A DNA stretch of 64,000 nucleotides from positions 54,783-118,782 of the forward strand of contig CACIRX010000002.1 of NCBI GenBank assembly GCA_902589175.1, read 5' to 3'. This document shows, piece after piece, positions 34,646 to 43,676 of this stretch. The notes beneath the pieces are model-generated. The model did not search any database and had not been told where the DNA came from. It saw nothing but the letters and a program-made list of their open reading frames with translations. Each line of letters begins with the position of its first letter. The stretch's first letter is position 1. The DNA comes from an uncultured Pelagibacteraceae bacterium (GTDB lineage: Bacteria; Pseudomonadota; Alphaproteobacteria; Pelagibacterales; AG-422-B15). A program made the translations under genes and the position numbers.

Positions 34646-35038
34646 CTAAGGTCCTAATTTGTATTTGCCTGGGTGAACAGCTGATAAAATTAATAAGCCA
34701 GCAATTATTCCTGTATTTTTAACAAAATTTTGAAGCTCATGTCTTTGCTCCAAACCTTCACTCATATTCCAAAAATCATGCATATAATAATTTATTAGTA
34801 TTGTGAGTAGCGCTAATACAAAGGCAGATAATTTAGAATAATAGCCGACTAAAATTGAAATTGAACACATGCCTTGTAAAATAATTGTAATTATTAAAGA
34901 TATTTCTGTATATGGCACCTGATGATCAAACATATAATTAAGAGTAAATTCATAATTAAATAATTTGAATATTGCTCCAAAAACTAAAAAATAAATTCCA
35001 ATTATTATTCTTCCTAAAAGTAAATTAACATTACTCAT
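34646..35038 (-). CDS. DoxX-family membrane protein
   Basis: 130 aa, four spans, with the DoxX-like arrangement LLLGRIIIGIYFLVFGAIFK at the start and the middle HELQNFVKNTGIIAGLLILSA. DoxX proteins are found in quinone-linked and thiol redox systems, but the exact role of this copy is unknown. It is 1 nt downstream of the 178-aa gene. Confidence 0.7.
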   Translation of the reverse strand: MSNVNLLLGRIIIGIYFLVFGAIFKLFNYEFTLNYMFDHQVPYTEISLIITIILQGMCSISILVGYYSKLSAFVLALLTILINYYMHDFWNMSEGLEQRHELQNFVKNTGIIAGLLILSAVHPGKYKLGP

Positions 35039-35039
35039 A

Positions 35040-35576
35040 TTAATCGTTCCAATTCATATACTTTTTACAGCCCGGAGGTATATCTTCAAAATAACTAAAT
35101 CCTTCTTGCCAAATATAACCTGCCTTGAGACAGCATGAAAGTTTTTCATCTGTATCACTGTGAAAATCATAACATATTTTCTCTAATGGGACTCTTTTTT
35201 GATAGTTAAATATCTCAATTCCAAAAATTACAATCGAGCTGACTAATAGATATAAAATCCCAACACCTATGCTTAAAATTCTAAATTTAGAAACTAATGG
35301 TATAAAAAATAAATAAAATAACGTAGGCAGTGGAGCAAACATGGCTACCAAAATGTATGATGCATAATTAGGTATAATAAACTGAACATTTAGTTCGTTT
35401 GTGTAGTAGTAATCTATGAAAGGCAAATAAGATAAATATGCTAAATAAAGAAGCCACAATAGAAGAAAAAAAGATTGGAAGCTTAATAGTTTATTGTGAG
35501 ATATTCTCTGACGAAATAAATAATATGGAAGTGAGTAATAGGCTATTATTTTTATCGTTAAGTAAAAATAAAACAT
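35040..35576 (-). CDS. Membrane protein with cysteine-rich tail, unknown function
   Basis: 178 aa. Four hydrophobic segments fill the first 125 residues. The last 50 are polar and contain four cysteines (KICYD, SCCLKAGYIW, PGCKKY), likely periplasmic. The start overlaps the stop of the PQQ-dependent dehydrogenase gene by 1 nt. It could be a membrane partner for that periplasmic enzyme, but no homologous family is recognised. Confidence 0.6.
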   Translation of the reverse strand: MFYFYLTIKIIAYYSLPYYLFRQRISHNKLLSFQSFFLLLWLLYLAYLSYLPFIDYYYTNELNVQFIIPNYASYILVAMFAPLPTLFYLFFIPLVSKFRILSIGVGILYLLVSSIVIFGIEIFNYQKRVPLEKICYDFHSDTDEKLSCCLKAGYIWQEGFSYFEDIPPGCKKYMNWND

Positions 35577-36646
35577 TACTTATTTACTAGCTTCCAAATA
35601 CCGCTATCTTCGTTATCAATAATAACATAAATCTCACCAGCACTATTTGTTTCTACATCGCGAACTCGACCGACTTTTTCAAATAACGTAGTTTCATTTC
35701 TTGCTTTTTTACCATCAAATTCGAGTGAAATTAATCTTTGTGCCTTTAAACTGGTCACTAAAATTTTATTTTTTAATTCGGGAAACAGGTCTCCCCCATA
35801 AAATGTCATGTCGCTGACCGCAATTGATGGGACCCATGTATAAATTGGTTTTAAAAGTCCTTCTTTCCATGCACTTCCGTCACCAATAATTGAGCCATCA
35901 TAATCAATTCCTCCCCAAGCAACATCCGCCCAACCGTAGTTAGTGCCTGCCTCTACTTTTCCAAAAAAATCACCACCTCTTGGCCCATGATTTGTAATAT
36001 ATATTTCACTATCATTTGGATAGAGCATTATGCCTTGAGGATTTCTAAGTCCTATTTGATAGATCTCAGGTAACCAGTCTTCGTTCATTGAATATGGATT
36101 ATCCTTAGGTGCGGTTCCATCTTTATTAATTCGTATCATTTTTCCAAAGTAACTTGCTGGATCCTGAGCAACACTTCCGTACCCGCGCTCACCAATACTT
36201 GCATACAATAAATTATCTTTAAACATTAGTCTTGATCCCCAGTGAATGTTGTTCCATGAAGAACCCGATTGGAAAATATTTTCTATTTTGCTGAAACTAT
36301 CGTTTTCAATAAAACCTCGAGCTATTGACGTGCTGGTTTTATCATCTCCTCTGTCTTCTGTATAACTTACAAAGATCTCACCATCTTCATAAATAACATC
36401 GAGCATTCCAGCTTGCCAGTGCGGTTGAACAACTTTTAAATTATGAGGATAATTTTTTACTTCTTTTGTTGTTAAATTAATTTTTAAAATTTCACCTGAT
36501 TTTTGTGTAAGAAATAATTCATTATCATTAATAAAACTCATACCCCATGGCTTATTAAGACCAGAGATGACTTTTTCTAATTTGTATTCTGATGCATTTA
36601 AATTAAAGGTGAGTAAAAAAAAGATTATTGAGATAAGAAATTTCAT
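35576..36646 (-). CDS. PQQ-dependent soluble aldose sugar dehydrogenase-like protein
   Basis: 356 aa. Signal peptide (LISIIFFLLTFNLNA) and a six-bladed beta-propeller of the GSDH/YliI family: GLNKPWGMSFINDNELFLTQ, HWQAGMLDVIY, and YQIGLRNPQGIMLYP. Such enzymes oxidise aldoses in the periplasm with pyrroloquinoline quinone. No pqq synthesis genes are visible here. Some members have lost cofactor use, so enzymatic activity is an inference. Confidence 0.85.
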   Translation of the reverse strand: MKFLISIIFFLLTFNLNASEYKLEKVISGLNKPWGMSFINDNELFLTQKSGEILKINLTTKEVKNYPHNLKVVQPHWQAGMLDVIYEDGEIFVSYTEDRGDDKTSTSIARGFIENDSFSKIENIFQSGSSWNNIHWGSRLMFKDNLLYASIGERGYGSVAQDPASYFGKMIRINKDGTAPKDNPYSMNEDWLPEIYQIGLRNPQGIMLYPNDSEIYITNHGPRGGDFFGKVEAGTNYGWADVAWGGIDYDGSIIGDGSAWKEGLLKPIYTWVPSIAVSDMTFYGGDLFPELKNKILVTSLKAQRLISLEFDGKKARNETTLFEKVGRVRDVETNSAGEIYVIIDNEDSGIWKLVNK

Positions 36647-36651
36647 TATTA

Positions 36652-37035
36652 TTAATTTAATCTATTTACCGCGTGCTCTTCTAATTGCTCTTTTGTAACA
36701 AAGTTCAAAGAATTTAAATGACAACTTTCAAGGTGTACTTTTGGCGCAACACCTGCATCATATGCTTCTTTCCATCTCAAAGCGCAAAGGCACCAGCGAT
36801 CACCTTCTTTTAATCCAGGAAAATTAAATTCAGGTCTTGGTGTTGATAGATCATTTCCCTTAGATTTACTGAATTCCAAAAAATCATCAGTCATTACTGC
36901 ACAAACTACATGGCTTCCATAATCGTGTTCGTCAGTGTTGCAGAAACCGTCTCTAAAATATCCTGTCATTGGATCATAGCAACAAGCTTCAATCTCATCA
37001 CCAAATATGTTAATCACCATCTCTTTTTCAGACAT
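36652..37035 (-). CDS. DUF2237 family protein
   Basis: 127 aa, whole-length match to the DUF2237 pattern: EACCYDPMTGYFRDGFCNT, then VCAVMTDDFLEFSKSKGNDL, FPGLKEGDRWCLCALRWKEA and PKVHLESCH. Seven conserved cysteines. The family is widespread in bacteria with no established function. It is 5 bp upstream of the PQQ dehydrogenase and 9 bp after the 71-aa gene. Confidence 0.88.
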   Translation of the reverse strand: MSEKEMVINIFGDEIEACCYDPMTGYFRDGFCNTDEHDYGSHVVCAVMTDDFLEFSKSKGNDLSTPRPEFNFPGLKEGDRWCLCALRWKEAYDAGVAPKVHLESCHLNSLNFVTKEQLEEHAVNRLN

Positions 37036-37044
37036 ATAAATTAC

Positions 37045-37260
37045 TTATACCAAAAGATATATATTACCAATTATAAACAAGGGAATTTGAAGTCCAAAAT
37101 TTGTTAATATTGCACGATCTGCAACCATGTATCCTACTATTGTCCATCCAATCGCACCTGTTCCATGAACAAATATATTTAAGGGATAAATATTTAAATT
37201 AGTCAGCAAAATACCAACCAAGATAAAAAAAGTACTGGCCCACTTAAGTCGATTAATCAT
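37045..37260 (-). CDS. Small membrane protein (71 aa)
   Basis: 71 aa, two to three hydrophobic segments (WASTFFILVGILLTNLNIYP, AIGWTIVGYMVADRAIL and a C-terminal LFIIGNIYLL). Similar short proteins are common in alphaproteobacteria beside metabolic genes; function unknown. It heads the minus-strand run that continues into the DUF2237 gene. Confidence 0.6.
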   Translation of the reverse strand: MINRLKWASTFFILVGILLTNLNIYPLNIFVHGTGAIGWTIVGYMVADRAILTNFGLQIPLFIIGNIYLLV

Positions 37261-37355
37261 AATAATCCTTTCAAATAAATAGCTGAAAAATCTGCTTGAT
37301 TTAAAAAGCTCGATAAAGTCTAATACTCAAATTATTTATAAATCTGGGAAAAACA

Positions 37356-38333
37356 ATGATTAAAACAAAAATTACAGAAATGTTCGAAATAGATCATCCA
37401 ATAGTACAGGGCGGTATGCATTATGTTGGTTTTGCTGAAATGGCTGCTGCTGTTTCTAATGCAGGAGGCTTAGGAATAATCACCGGTCTTACTCAAGCCA
37501 GTCCAAAAGATCTTGCAAACGAAATAGCTCGTTGCAAAGATATGACTGACAAGCCAATTGGTGTTAATTTGACTTTCCTTCCAGGTTTTGCAAACCCAGA
37601 TTATCCTGGTTATATAGAGTCAATTGTAAAAGGTGGTGTAAAAATTGTAGAGACTGCCGGAAGAAGTCCTGAAAAATTTATGCCACTTCTTAAAGATGCT
37701 GGAATAAAAGTAATACATAAATGCACGTCTGTTAGGCATGCACTCAAGGCAGAAAAAATTGGGTGTGACGCGGCGAGTGTTGACGGTTTTGAATGTGGTG
37801 GTCACCCTGGTGAAGATGATATTCCAAATATGATACTTTTACCTCGTGCTTTTGAAGAATTAAAAATTCCTTTTATTGCTTCTGGTGGTATGGGGAATGG
37901 CCAACAACTCGTAGCTGCTCTGGCTATGGGGGCTGAGGGTGTAAACATGGGTACCCGTTTTATTGCAACTAAAGAAGCTCCTGTACATCAAAATGTAAAA
38001 GAGGCCCTAGTCAATGCAAGTGAACTTGATACAGAGTTAATTATGCGTCCATTAAGAAATACTGAAAGAGTCTTAAAAAATGATGCAGTTACAAAAATAC
38101 TCGAAAAAGAAAAGTCCTTAGGAGATGATATTCAAATTCAGGATATATTTGGAGAAGTTGCAGGAGTGTATCCAAAAATCATGCAGGAAGGCGCGATGGA
38201 TGCTGGTGCTTGGAGTTGTGGAATGGTGGCTGGATTAATTCATGATATACCAACTTGTAAGGAACTGATTGAAAGAGTTGTTTCTGAAGCCGAGGAAATA
38301 ATTGCCTCTAGACTATCAAAAATTGCTGTCTAA
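37356..38333 (+). CDS. Nitronate monooxygenase (2-nitropropane dioxygenase family)
   Basis: 325 aa, FMN-binding TIM barrel: VQGGMHYVGFAEMAAAVSNAGG at the start (split quotes IVQGGMHYVG / AAVSNAGGLG), the catalytic-site FECGGHPGEDD, and phosphate-binding IASGGMGNG with MGTRFIATKEAP. The family oxidises nitronates, and includes propionate-3-nitronate detoxifying enzymes; some members act as enoyl reductases. It stands alone on the plus strand with a likely weak terminator. Closest context is acyl-CoA metabolism. Confidence 0.88.
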   Translation: MIKTKITEMFEIDHPIVQGGMHYVGFAEMAAAVSNAGGLGIITGLTQASPKDLANEIARCKDMTDKPIGVNLTFLPGFANPDYPGYIESIVKGGVKIVETAGRSPEKFMPLLKDAGIKVIHKCTSVRHALKAEKIGCDAASVDGFECGGHPGEDDIPNMILLPRAFEELKIPFIASGGMGNGQQLVAALAMGAEGVNMGTRFIATKEAPVHQNVKEALVNASELDTELIMRPLRNTERVLKNDAVTKILEKEKSLGDDIQIQDIFGEVAGVYPKIMQEGAMDAGAWSCGMVAGLIHDIPTCKELIERVVSEAEEIIASRLSKIAV

Positions 38334-38355
38334 ATAAAAATAATAATTAAAAACT

Positions 38356-38379
38356 ATTACCAAACATAGGTAATTTTTT
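38356..38379 (+). terminator. Weak terminator after the nitronate monooxygenase gene
   Basis: ATTACC and GGTAAT form a 6-bp stem with a 7-nt loop, followed by a run of six T residues, 22 bp after the stop codon. The stem is short and A/T-rich. Confidence 0.5.
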
Positions 38380-38409
38380 ATTATGGGATTCTAATAGTAT
38401 TCCGTTTCA

Positions 38410-38817
38410 ATGCCAGAGAATAACAATAATGAAATCGCAGAAACAATTAAATCTGCACTAGAGTTCTACAAATACGAACTTGACCTACCACTTACTAACT
38501 TTATTTTTCAATCTCCTCTTCATTGGAACGTAATGACAATAATTGCATTAGCAACATTTGATCCTGAACAAACAACATCTTTTCAGCATTTATGTGAGTC
38601 TATTTCACCTAAAACAGGCTCTAAATCTTCAATACAATCTATTATAGAGTCCGGAATACAGAAAGGATTTATCGAAAAATCTCCCCTCGTTAATGATAAG
38701 CGCATTAAAAGTTTGAAATTAACAAATACCGCAACAAAAGATTATGAAAACTGGGTGAGAGCAGATGCAACGACGTTTGGACCTTTAAATGGAGTTGCTA
38801 TGAAAACACCAAAATAA
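38410..38817 (+). CDS. MarR-like winged-helix regulator
   Basis: 135 aa. A helix-turn-helix of the MarR type is suggested by the central part (HWNVMTIIALA, then SIQSIIESGIQKGFIEKSP, a recognition helix and wing with NDKRIKSLKLT). It lacks the long dimerisation helices of typical MarR at full strength. It is 76 bp after the nitronate monooxygenase gene and may control it or the neighbouring catabolic genes. Ligand unknown. Confidence 0.65.
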   Translation: MPENNNNEIAETIKSALEFYKYELDLPLTNFIFQSPLHWNVMTIIALATFDPEQTTSFQHLCESISPKTGSKSSIQSIIESGIQKGFIEKSPLVNDKRIKSLKLTNTATKDYENWVRADATTFGPLNGVAMKTPK

Positions 38818-39147
38818 ATGGTTATTAACTATAGTAAAATTTTTTTATTCGTCTTAATCATATTTTTATCAATTTACATTTCTCGTTTAAGCAATTTTCT
38901 TAATGCGCTGGTATTCGCTGCATCTTGCATATTTGCATATTTTTCTGGATATGGATTAAGAGAGTCAGTATTTAATCCAAATATTTATCAGAAAACTCTA
39001 GGAATAATTTTTTGCCTTACTATTATTGGAATTATAATTTATGCAAATGTTGCCTTTGGAGTGAGTTCTTTAATTAATGGCATTAATATTGAAATGCTTT
39101 TTTGGTCAATTATTTTTTTACTTAGATTAATTAATTTTTTCGATTAA
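38818..39147 (+). CDS. Small membrane protein (109 aa)
   Basis: 109 aa with three to four hydrophobic segments (FLFVLIIFLSIYI, LVFAASCIFAYFSGYGL, GIIFCLTIIGIIIYA, and a C-terminal one). It begins immediately after the MarR-like gene stop and overlaps the 3' end of the TIGR03084 gene by 17 bp on the opposite strand. No family recognised. Confidence 0.5.
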   Translation: MVINYSKIFLFVLIIFLSIYISRLSNFLNALVFAASCIFAYFSGYGLRESVFNPNIYQKTLGIIFCLTIIGIIIYANVAFGVSSLINGINIEMLFWSIIFLLRLINFFD

Positions 39148-39958
39148 TTTTTTTTCTTGTACCGGGCCTAGGCGGAGTTTCTGCGCCACCTGCAAAACAT
39201 TGAGCAATGGACATCCAATCATGCGCTATATCGCCAGATACATTAAGATTAACGTCTTCAATATTTCTTACCTGCGTAACAACTTGACAGAAATCTTCTG
39301 CCTTTCCTGTTATTTTATTTTCATTTGTCGGATTATTAAACTCCCAAACCTCACCAGATGGTGCTGTTAGTTCTAATCTTGGGGTTTCTTCAGGAAGTTC
39401 TTTCTTATTTATTGTGAAACAATATTTAAATGTGTTATTTCCAATAATAACTATGTTTTTAATACGATCCTCATTAATTCTATCGACACCAAGTGTATCA
39501 TATAACTCTTGAGCATGCGCCCATGTCTCCATGTGTCTTGCGCTTATTGAGGATCTTGCACTCATGTCCGGCCCCATCCATTTAACTCTCTTTTTTGGAT
39601 CAGCAGCTGCAAATCGTTTAGTCATTTTCTCATAATATGATTTCCAAGTATCTAATAATTCTCTTCCTTTGACTCCCTTAGTTATAGTTTCCTCAAATTG
39701 ATTCATCGTTGAACCTTTCCCAAGCATTTCAAGAGCGCTGTTGGCAAAGTTTTTCCAATCATCTCCATCTTGAAGAGATAAATCTGCAGCATAATTCCAT
39801 ACATGAAGGTGGCCGATAACGTTGTTAAAGTTCCAACCTTTAAACTGAGTTTTTTCCTCATAATCACTATCACTTAAAGATGATAATAATTTGTAAACTG
39901 CATTGCTTTCATCACAAAAATCATAAGCTTGTTGTAATTCTAAATTTTGATCTGTCAT
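39131..39958 (-). CDS. TIGR03084 family protein (DinB/MDMPI-like fold)
   Basis: About 275 aa. The four-helix DinB-like N-terminal domain shows WNFNNVIGHLHVWN and ARHMETWAHAQELYD, whose histidines would bind a metal, and a C-terminal domain related to the maleylpyruvate-isomerase family ends in IAHDWMSIAQCFAGGAETPP. This is the TIGR03084 pattern; activity unknown. I start at ATG 39958, which overlaps the crotonase stop by ATGA; the track uses an ATG 9 bp earlier. Confidence 0.82.
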   Translation of the reverse strand: MTDQNLELQQAYDFCDESNAVYKLLSSLSDSDYEEKTQFKGWNFNNVIGHLHVWNYAADLSLQDGDDWKNFANSALEMLGKGSTMNQFEETITKGVKGRELLDTWKSYYEKMTKRFAAADPKKRVKWMGPDMSARSSISARHMETWAHAQELYDTLGVDRINEDRIKNIVIIGNNTFKYCFTINKKELPEETPRLELTAPSGEVWEFNNPTNENKITGKAEDFCQVVTQVRNIEDVNLNVSGDIAHDWMSIAQCFAGGAETPPRPGTRKKINRKN

Positions 39959-40761
39959 TTTGACCATTTCGGTTTACGTTTCTCAATAAAAGATGCAATG
40001 CCTTCTCTACCTTCATCGCTTAACATGCGTTCAGCAAAACCTTTTGCAGCAAAATCGATCATTTCACTTCTCTCTAAATGTCTTGTTGCTAGGACAATTT
40101 CTTTTGTAATAGCGTTTGCTCCAGGGGCACAATTCATAACTCCTTTTATTATATCAGACTCAATATTTTTTAAATCATTAGCATCTTTTGCTATAAAATC
40201 TGCTAATCCCATTTCAAATGCTTCTTTACCTGTAAACCGTGCTGCCGTAAGCATGATGCGTCTAGCTTTAGCTAAACCTATTCTTTGTGCTACAAAAGGA
40301 GCAATTTGAGCAGGAGGTATTCCAAGGGTAGTTTCTGTTAAAGCAAATTTACAATCTTCAGTCACTACCACGATATCCCCAGCACAAAGCATTCCAAGAC
40401 CACCAGCCATCGCTGCACCTTCTGCTAACATTACAACTGGCTTTGGATAAGAGTTTATCATATCAAAAAATGCGCCGGTCAAGGCACTGGCTTCTTCAAC
40501 ATCTTTCATTCCCTGCTCTCCACCTTGAAAACCAGTTTTAAACATTTTTAAATCTCCACCTGCGCAGAATATTCCCCCTTCACCTCTCATGGTAACGCCT
40601 CTCACACCTAAGTCATCACGTGCTGCATCAAAAATATTTTTAATATCATCAGTCAACTCGCTGGTTAATGCATTTCTTTTTTCTGGTTGATTGAATGAAA
40701 TTGTTAACCATTCATTCTCTATGTTCACTTTACAGGCTTTTGTTTCTGGCAATGTAGTCAT
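39955..40761 (-). CDS. Enoyl-CoA hydratase/isomerase (crotonase superfamily)
   Basis: 268 aa. Crotonase fold: NQPEKRNALTSEL, oxyanion-hole segments FCAGGDLKMF and EGAAMAGGLGMLCAGDI, and ALTETTLGIPPAQIAPFVAQR. The residue after GIP is not the usual glutamate-rich hydratase pattern (PPAQIAP), so an isomerase or other crotonase reaction is as likely as hydration. Translationally coupled to the TIGR03084 gene. Confidence 0.87.
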   Translation of the reverse strand: MTTLPETKACKVNIENEWLTISFNQPEKRNALTSELTDDIKNIFDAARDDLGVRGVTMRGEGGIFCAGGDLKMFKTGFQGGEQGMKDVEEASALTGAFFDMINSYPKPVVMLAEGAAMAGGLGMLCAGDIVVVTEDCKFALTETTLGIPPAQIAPFVAQRIGLAKARRIMLTAARFTGKEAFEMGLADFIAKDANDLKNIESDIIKGVMNCAPGANAITKEIVLATRHLERSEMIDFAAKGFAERMLSDEGREGIASFIEKRKPKWSK

Positions 40762-40763
40762 AC

Positions 40764-41894
40764 TTATAAATTGTTAATAATTTTCAATGGTTCGTAATTA
40801 TAAATGTTCTTTGTTCTTCTCATAGCAATATCTGTATTTTTTAGCATAAAATTTCTTAGTAATTTCAAAATTGGGTTTCCTAAATGATTTATATATCCTT
40901 GATATCTTGAAGATCTTTTAATTGCATTAGTCCTACCCACCCTCAATTTCTCATAATTATTTCTTATAAAATTAAAATCGTCAGATTTGTTTACTAAATT
41001 TCCGAATATGTATGCATCTTCCAGTGCCATAGCGCCGCCTTGACCCAAAAAAGGCATCATCGGATGCGCCGAGTCTCCCAATAAAGTTATTTTACCACTG
41101 GAAAAAGAATTAAGAGATTTTCGATCAAATAAACCCCATTTATAAACTTTTTTTGAAGATTGAAATAATGGTTTAATGAAACTTCCATAGGATGAGAAAT
41201 CCTCTAATAAATCCTCATGACTTCCCTCTTCTCTCCAACTTTCATTATTTTTTATTTTGTTTTTTTTCACTGCAATAAAACTTGTTTCGAGTTTTTCATT
41301 AACAGGGTAACAGACGATATGGCTATTTTTACCTAGGTATATATTTATCCTTTTGCTATCGGACGAACCAATACCTCTCCATGCGGTATAGCCTGAAAAA
41401 GTAATTTTATCCTTTTTGATTTTATTTGTTCTAATTAGTGATTTTATCCCATCGCAGCCTGCAATGTAGTCTACACTTATATTTTCCTGATTTTTGAAAA
41501 CTAATTCTTTTTCTTTTACTATATCTAACAATTCATGATTAAATTTTATTTCTCCACCTAGATTAATAAATTTCTCATACAGTTTATTTATCAAGACTTT
41601 TCTATTTGATGTAATTACATCTCCAAATTCATTGATATTGAGTTTTTTTATAACATTTCCCTGATCATCTCTCCAAGCAATATCTAATGGAGAGCAAGAC
41701 TCTGCTCTAACAGCATCTAAAATATCTATTTCATCTAGTATTTTACAAGCATTGGGAGTTAATGATATGCCTGCACCATGTTCACTTAGTGCGCTTGATC
41801 TTTCAAAAATTACACATTCTTTTCCAGATCCCTTTAGAACACAACCTAAAGTAAGACCAGATATGCCTCCACCAATTATACCAATTTTTTTCAC
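40764..41894 (-). CDS. FAD-dependent monooxygenase (PF01494 family)
   Basis: 376 aa. Rossmann dinucleotide site GIIGGGISGLTLGCVL, FERSS with the following GISLTPNACK, the middle AGCDGIKS and the FAD motif ITLLGDSAHPMMPFLGQGG. These are the hallmarks of aromatic-ring hydroxylases and UbiH-like enzymes, typically using NAD(P)H to hydroxylate a phenolic or cyclic substrate. It is 2 bp upstream of the crotonase gene and overlaps thiN by 4 bp. Confidence 0.86.
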   Translation of the reverse strand: MKKIGIIGGGISGLTLGCVLKGSGKECVIFERSSALSEHGAGISLTPNACKILDEIDILDAVRAESCSPLDIAWRDDQGNVIKKLNINEFGDVITSNRKVLINKLYEKFINLGGEIKFNHELLDIVKEKELVFKNQENISVDYIAGCDGIKSLIRTNKIKKDKITFSGYTAWRGIGSSDSKRINIYLGKNSHIVCYPVNEKLETSFIAVKKNKIKNNESWREEGSHEDLLEDFSSYGSFIKPLFQSSKKVYKWGLFDRKSLNSFSSGKITLLGDSAHPMMPFLGQGGAMALEDAYIFGNLVNKSDDFNFIRNNYEKLRVGRTNAIKRSSRYQGYINHLGNPILKLLRNFMLKNTDIAMRRTKNIYNYEPLKIINNL

Positions 41895-42505
41895 TGCTTA
41901 ATTCCTATAAAAACAATAATTGTACTTTCAGCTTTAACTGTAAAGCTATCTCCATTTACTTCGTTACTTATGCCATGAGAAAAAGATTTCAATTTTTCAT
42001 TATTCAAATCATACTTTAAACCGCTTGTTTTAATTTTATTATCTGGTGACAATGAAATAATTGATACCGGCACATTTTGAGCGTTTATTTTTGTATTTTC
42101 TCTCACAAAGATTATTCGATAAAAACTTGTTATTAGTTCAATTTGCAAAATATCTGAGTAAGTGCTGGCTATCAGAACATTTGCCATTGAATGATCTTCC
42201 CTCAAACCGCTACTTCCTAATATCACGACTTTTTTAATACTATTTTCCTTGCAATAATCTAACGTTTTTTCTAAATCAGTCTTATTCTGATCGGATAATT
42301 CAATAACTTCTATTTTACTATCAAGATCATCAATTGTGGCGGAGTCAAGATCACCTAAAATTAGATTAGGCTGAACTCCTAATTCTTTTAAATTTTCCGA
42401 TTTAGCATCAATACTAATAAAGTAATCGTTACTATCTATTATTTTTTTTACGTAATTAGATTTTGAGACTTTTCCGTTTGCAATTAAGACAGCGCTCTTT
42501 ATCAA
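41891..42505 (-). CDS. thiN: Thiamine pyrophosphokinase
   Basis: 204 aa. The family motifs GDLDSA, QNKTDLEKTLDYC and GSSGLREDHSMANV are all visible; these form the ATP and Mg sites that transfer pyrophosphate to thiamine. It makes thiamine diphosphate from salvaged thiamine. Operon position between a binding protein and an FAD monooxygenase is not obviously related to its function. No TPP riboswitch seen upstream. Confidence 0.9.
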   Translation of the reverse strand: MIKSAVLIANGKVSKSNYVKKIIDSNDYFISIDAKSENLKELGVQPNLILGDLDSATIDDLDSKIEVIELSDQNKTDLEKTLDYCKENSIKKVVILGSSGLREDHSMANVLIASTYSDILQIELITSFYRIIFVRENTKINAQNVPVSIISLSPDNKIKTSGLKYDLNNEKLKSFSHGISNEVNGDSFTVKAESTIIVFIGIKQ

Positions 42506-42518
42506 GTTTATACCTTAA

Positions 42519-43676
42519 TTAGTAATTAATTGGTCCAGAGATTACTTCAAATCTCTCATTTTGAACTTGAAAGAAATAAGAAATATTACTTCCTTGTCTT
42601 TGATCAGAATTAAAAGTTACCGAGCCAAGTTTTAGTGGATCCTCGTAATCTTTGAGAGTTTCCATAGCCTCAACAAAGCTATCAACAGTTAAATCTTTTC
42701 CGGCTCTTTTGATGGCTTCAACAACTATATCTGCAAAAATATATCCATAGATGGCTCCCGTATTAGGATCTGTTGCATATATAGATTTAAATTTATCCCA
42801 CCATTTTTTTTCAATTTCATTAGCCGTATCGTAATAAGGAAATACGACAGAATTTAAACAGTACAGCCCATTCATTACTCCATTTGGTTGTTCTGCCACA
42901 ACTGTGTAATAGCTTGCTGAAGTTGTCACAAAATCAACATCTGTCCAATTTATTTCCTTTGCTTTCATAAATGGTAATATTGTTGTTCGAACAATTGTTC
43001 CCATCGCTACTAAATCACATCCTGCATTATTAAGTTTTTTTATTTGAGCAGTGAAGTCAGTATCTGTAGGCTTTGCTGACGCACTCTCAACTAATGTCAT
43101 ATTCATTGCTGCAAGTTGATCATCTACAGCATCAACAATTTCCTGTCCAAAATCAGTATCTTCATACAAAACACATACTGACTTTCGATTGTTATTTTCA
43201 ATAAGATATTTCAATCCTGTTCTGATCTGATCATAATATGTTGAGCCTGATGTAAACTTCAAACGATCATAGGGTTCAAACATTGATCGTGCAGCTGTAA
43301 GAGGAAATAAACTTGGGATATTCATTGATAGTTGATCAGACATCACTGCATTGTTCATTGGCGTACCAAGAGAACCCAACATAAAGCCAATTTTATCTTT
43401 TCTTAACAGTTTATTAGCTGCTTGCACCGCTCTTGGGACGGTGTATTGATGGTCTTCAACAATAAATTTTATTGTTCTGCCATGAGCTCCGCCCGCTTGA
43501 TTAAATTCATCAATTCGCATGTTTACGCCATCAACACTTTGTTTTCCAATCATAGAGGCGGGTCCACTTAGATCAGTATGCATTCCAATTAAGATCTGAT
43601 CTTCTGTAATGCCTTGGTCAGCAAACGATTGGCAAGAGAGAAATAATGAAAGAAATAAATAAACAAAAATTTTCAT
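42519..43676 (-). CDS. LivK-type ABC transporter binding protein (copy 2)
   Basis: 385 aa. Signal peptide (FVYLFLSLFLSCQSFA) then a type I periplasmic-binding fold: ILIGMHTDLSGPASMIGK, GAHGRTIKFIVEDHQY, LGTPMNNAVM and CVLYEDTDFGQEI. Paralogue of the adjacent upstream gene (many identical stretches such as HTD-SGP and GTPMNNAV). The AB-fold family includes binders of branched-chain amino acids, amides and aromatic acids. It likely serves LivHMGF encoded in this window. Confidence 0.9.
   Translation of the reverse strand: MKIFVYLFLSLFLSCQSFADQGITEDQILIGMHTDLSGPASMIGKQSVDGVNMRIDEFNQAGGAHGRTIKFIVEDHQYTVPRAVQAANKLLRKDKIGFMLGSLGTPMNNAVMSDQLSMNIPSLFPLTAARSMFEPYDRLKFTSGSTYYDQIRTGLKYLIENNNRKSVCVLYEDTDFGQEIVDAVDDQLAAMNMTLVESASAKPTDTDFTAQIKKLNNAGCDLVAMGTIVRTTILPFMKAKEINWTDVDFVTTSASYYTVVAEQPNGVMNGLYCLNSVVFPYYDTANEIEKKWWDKFKSIYATDPNTGAIYGYIFADIVVEAIKRAGKDLTVDSFVEAMETLKDYEDPLKLGSVTFNSDQRQGSNISYFFQVQNERFEVISGPINY

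Noticed and set aside
42480-42530. TPP riboswitch ahead of thiN
   Set aside because: The spacer is only 13 bp and no CUGAGA/ACCUGA motifs were seen.
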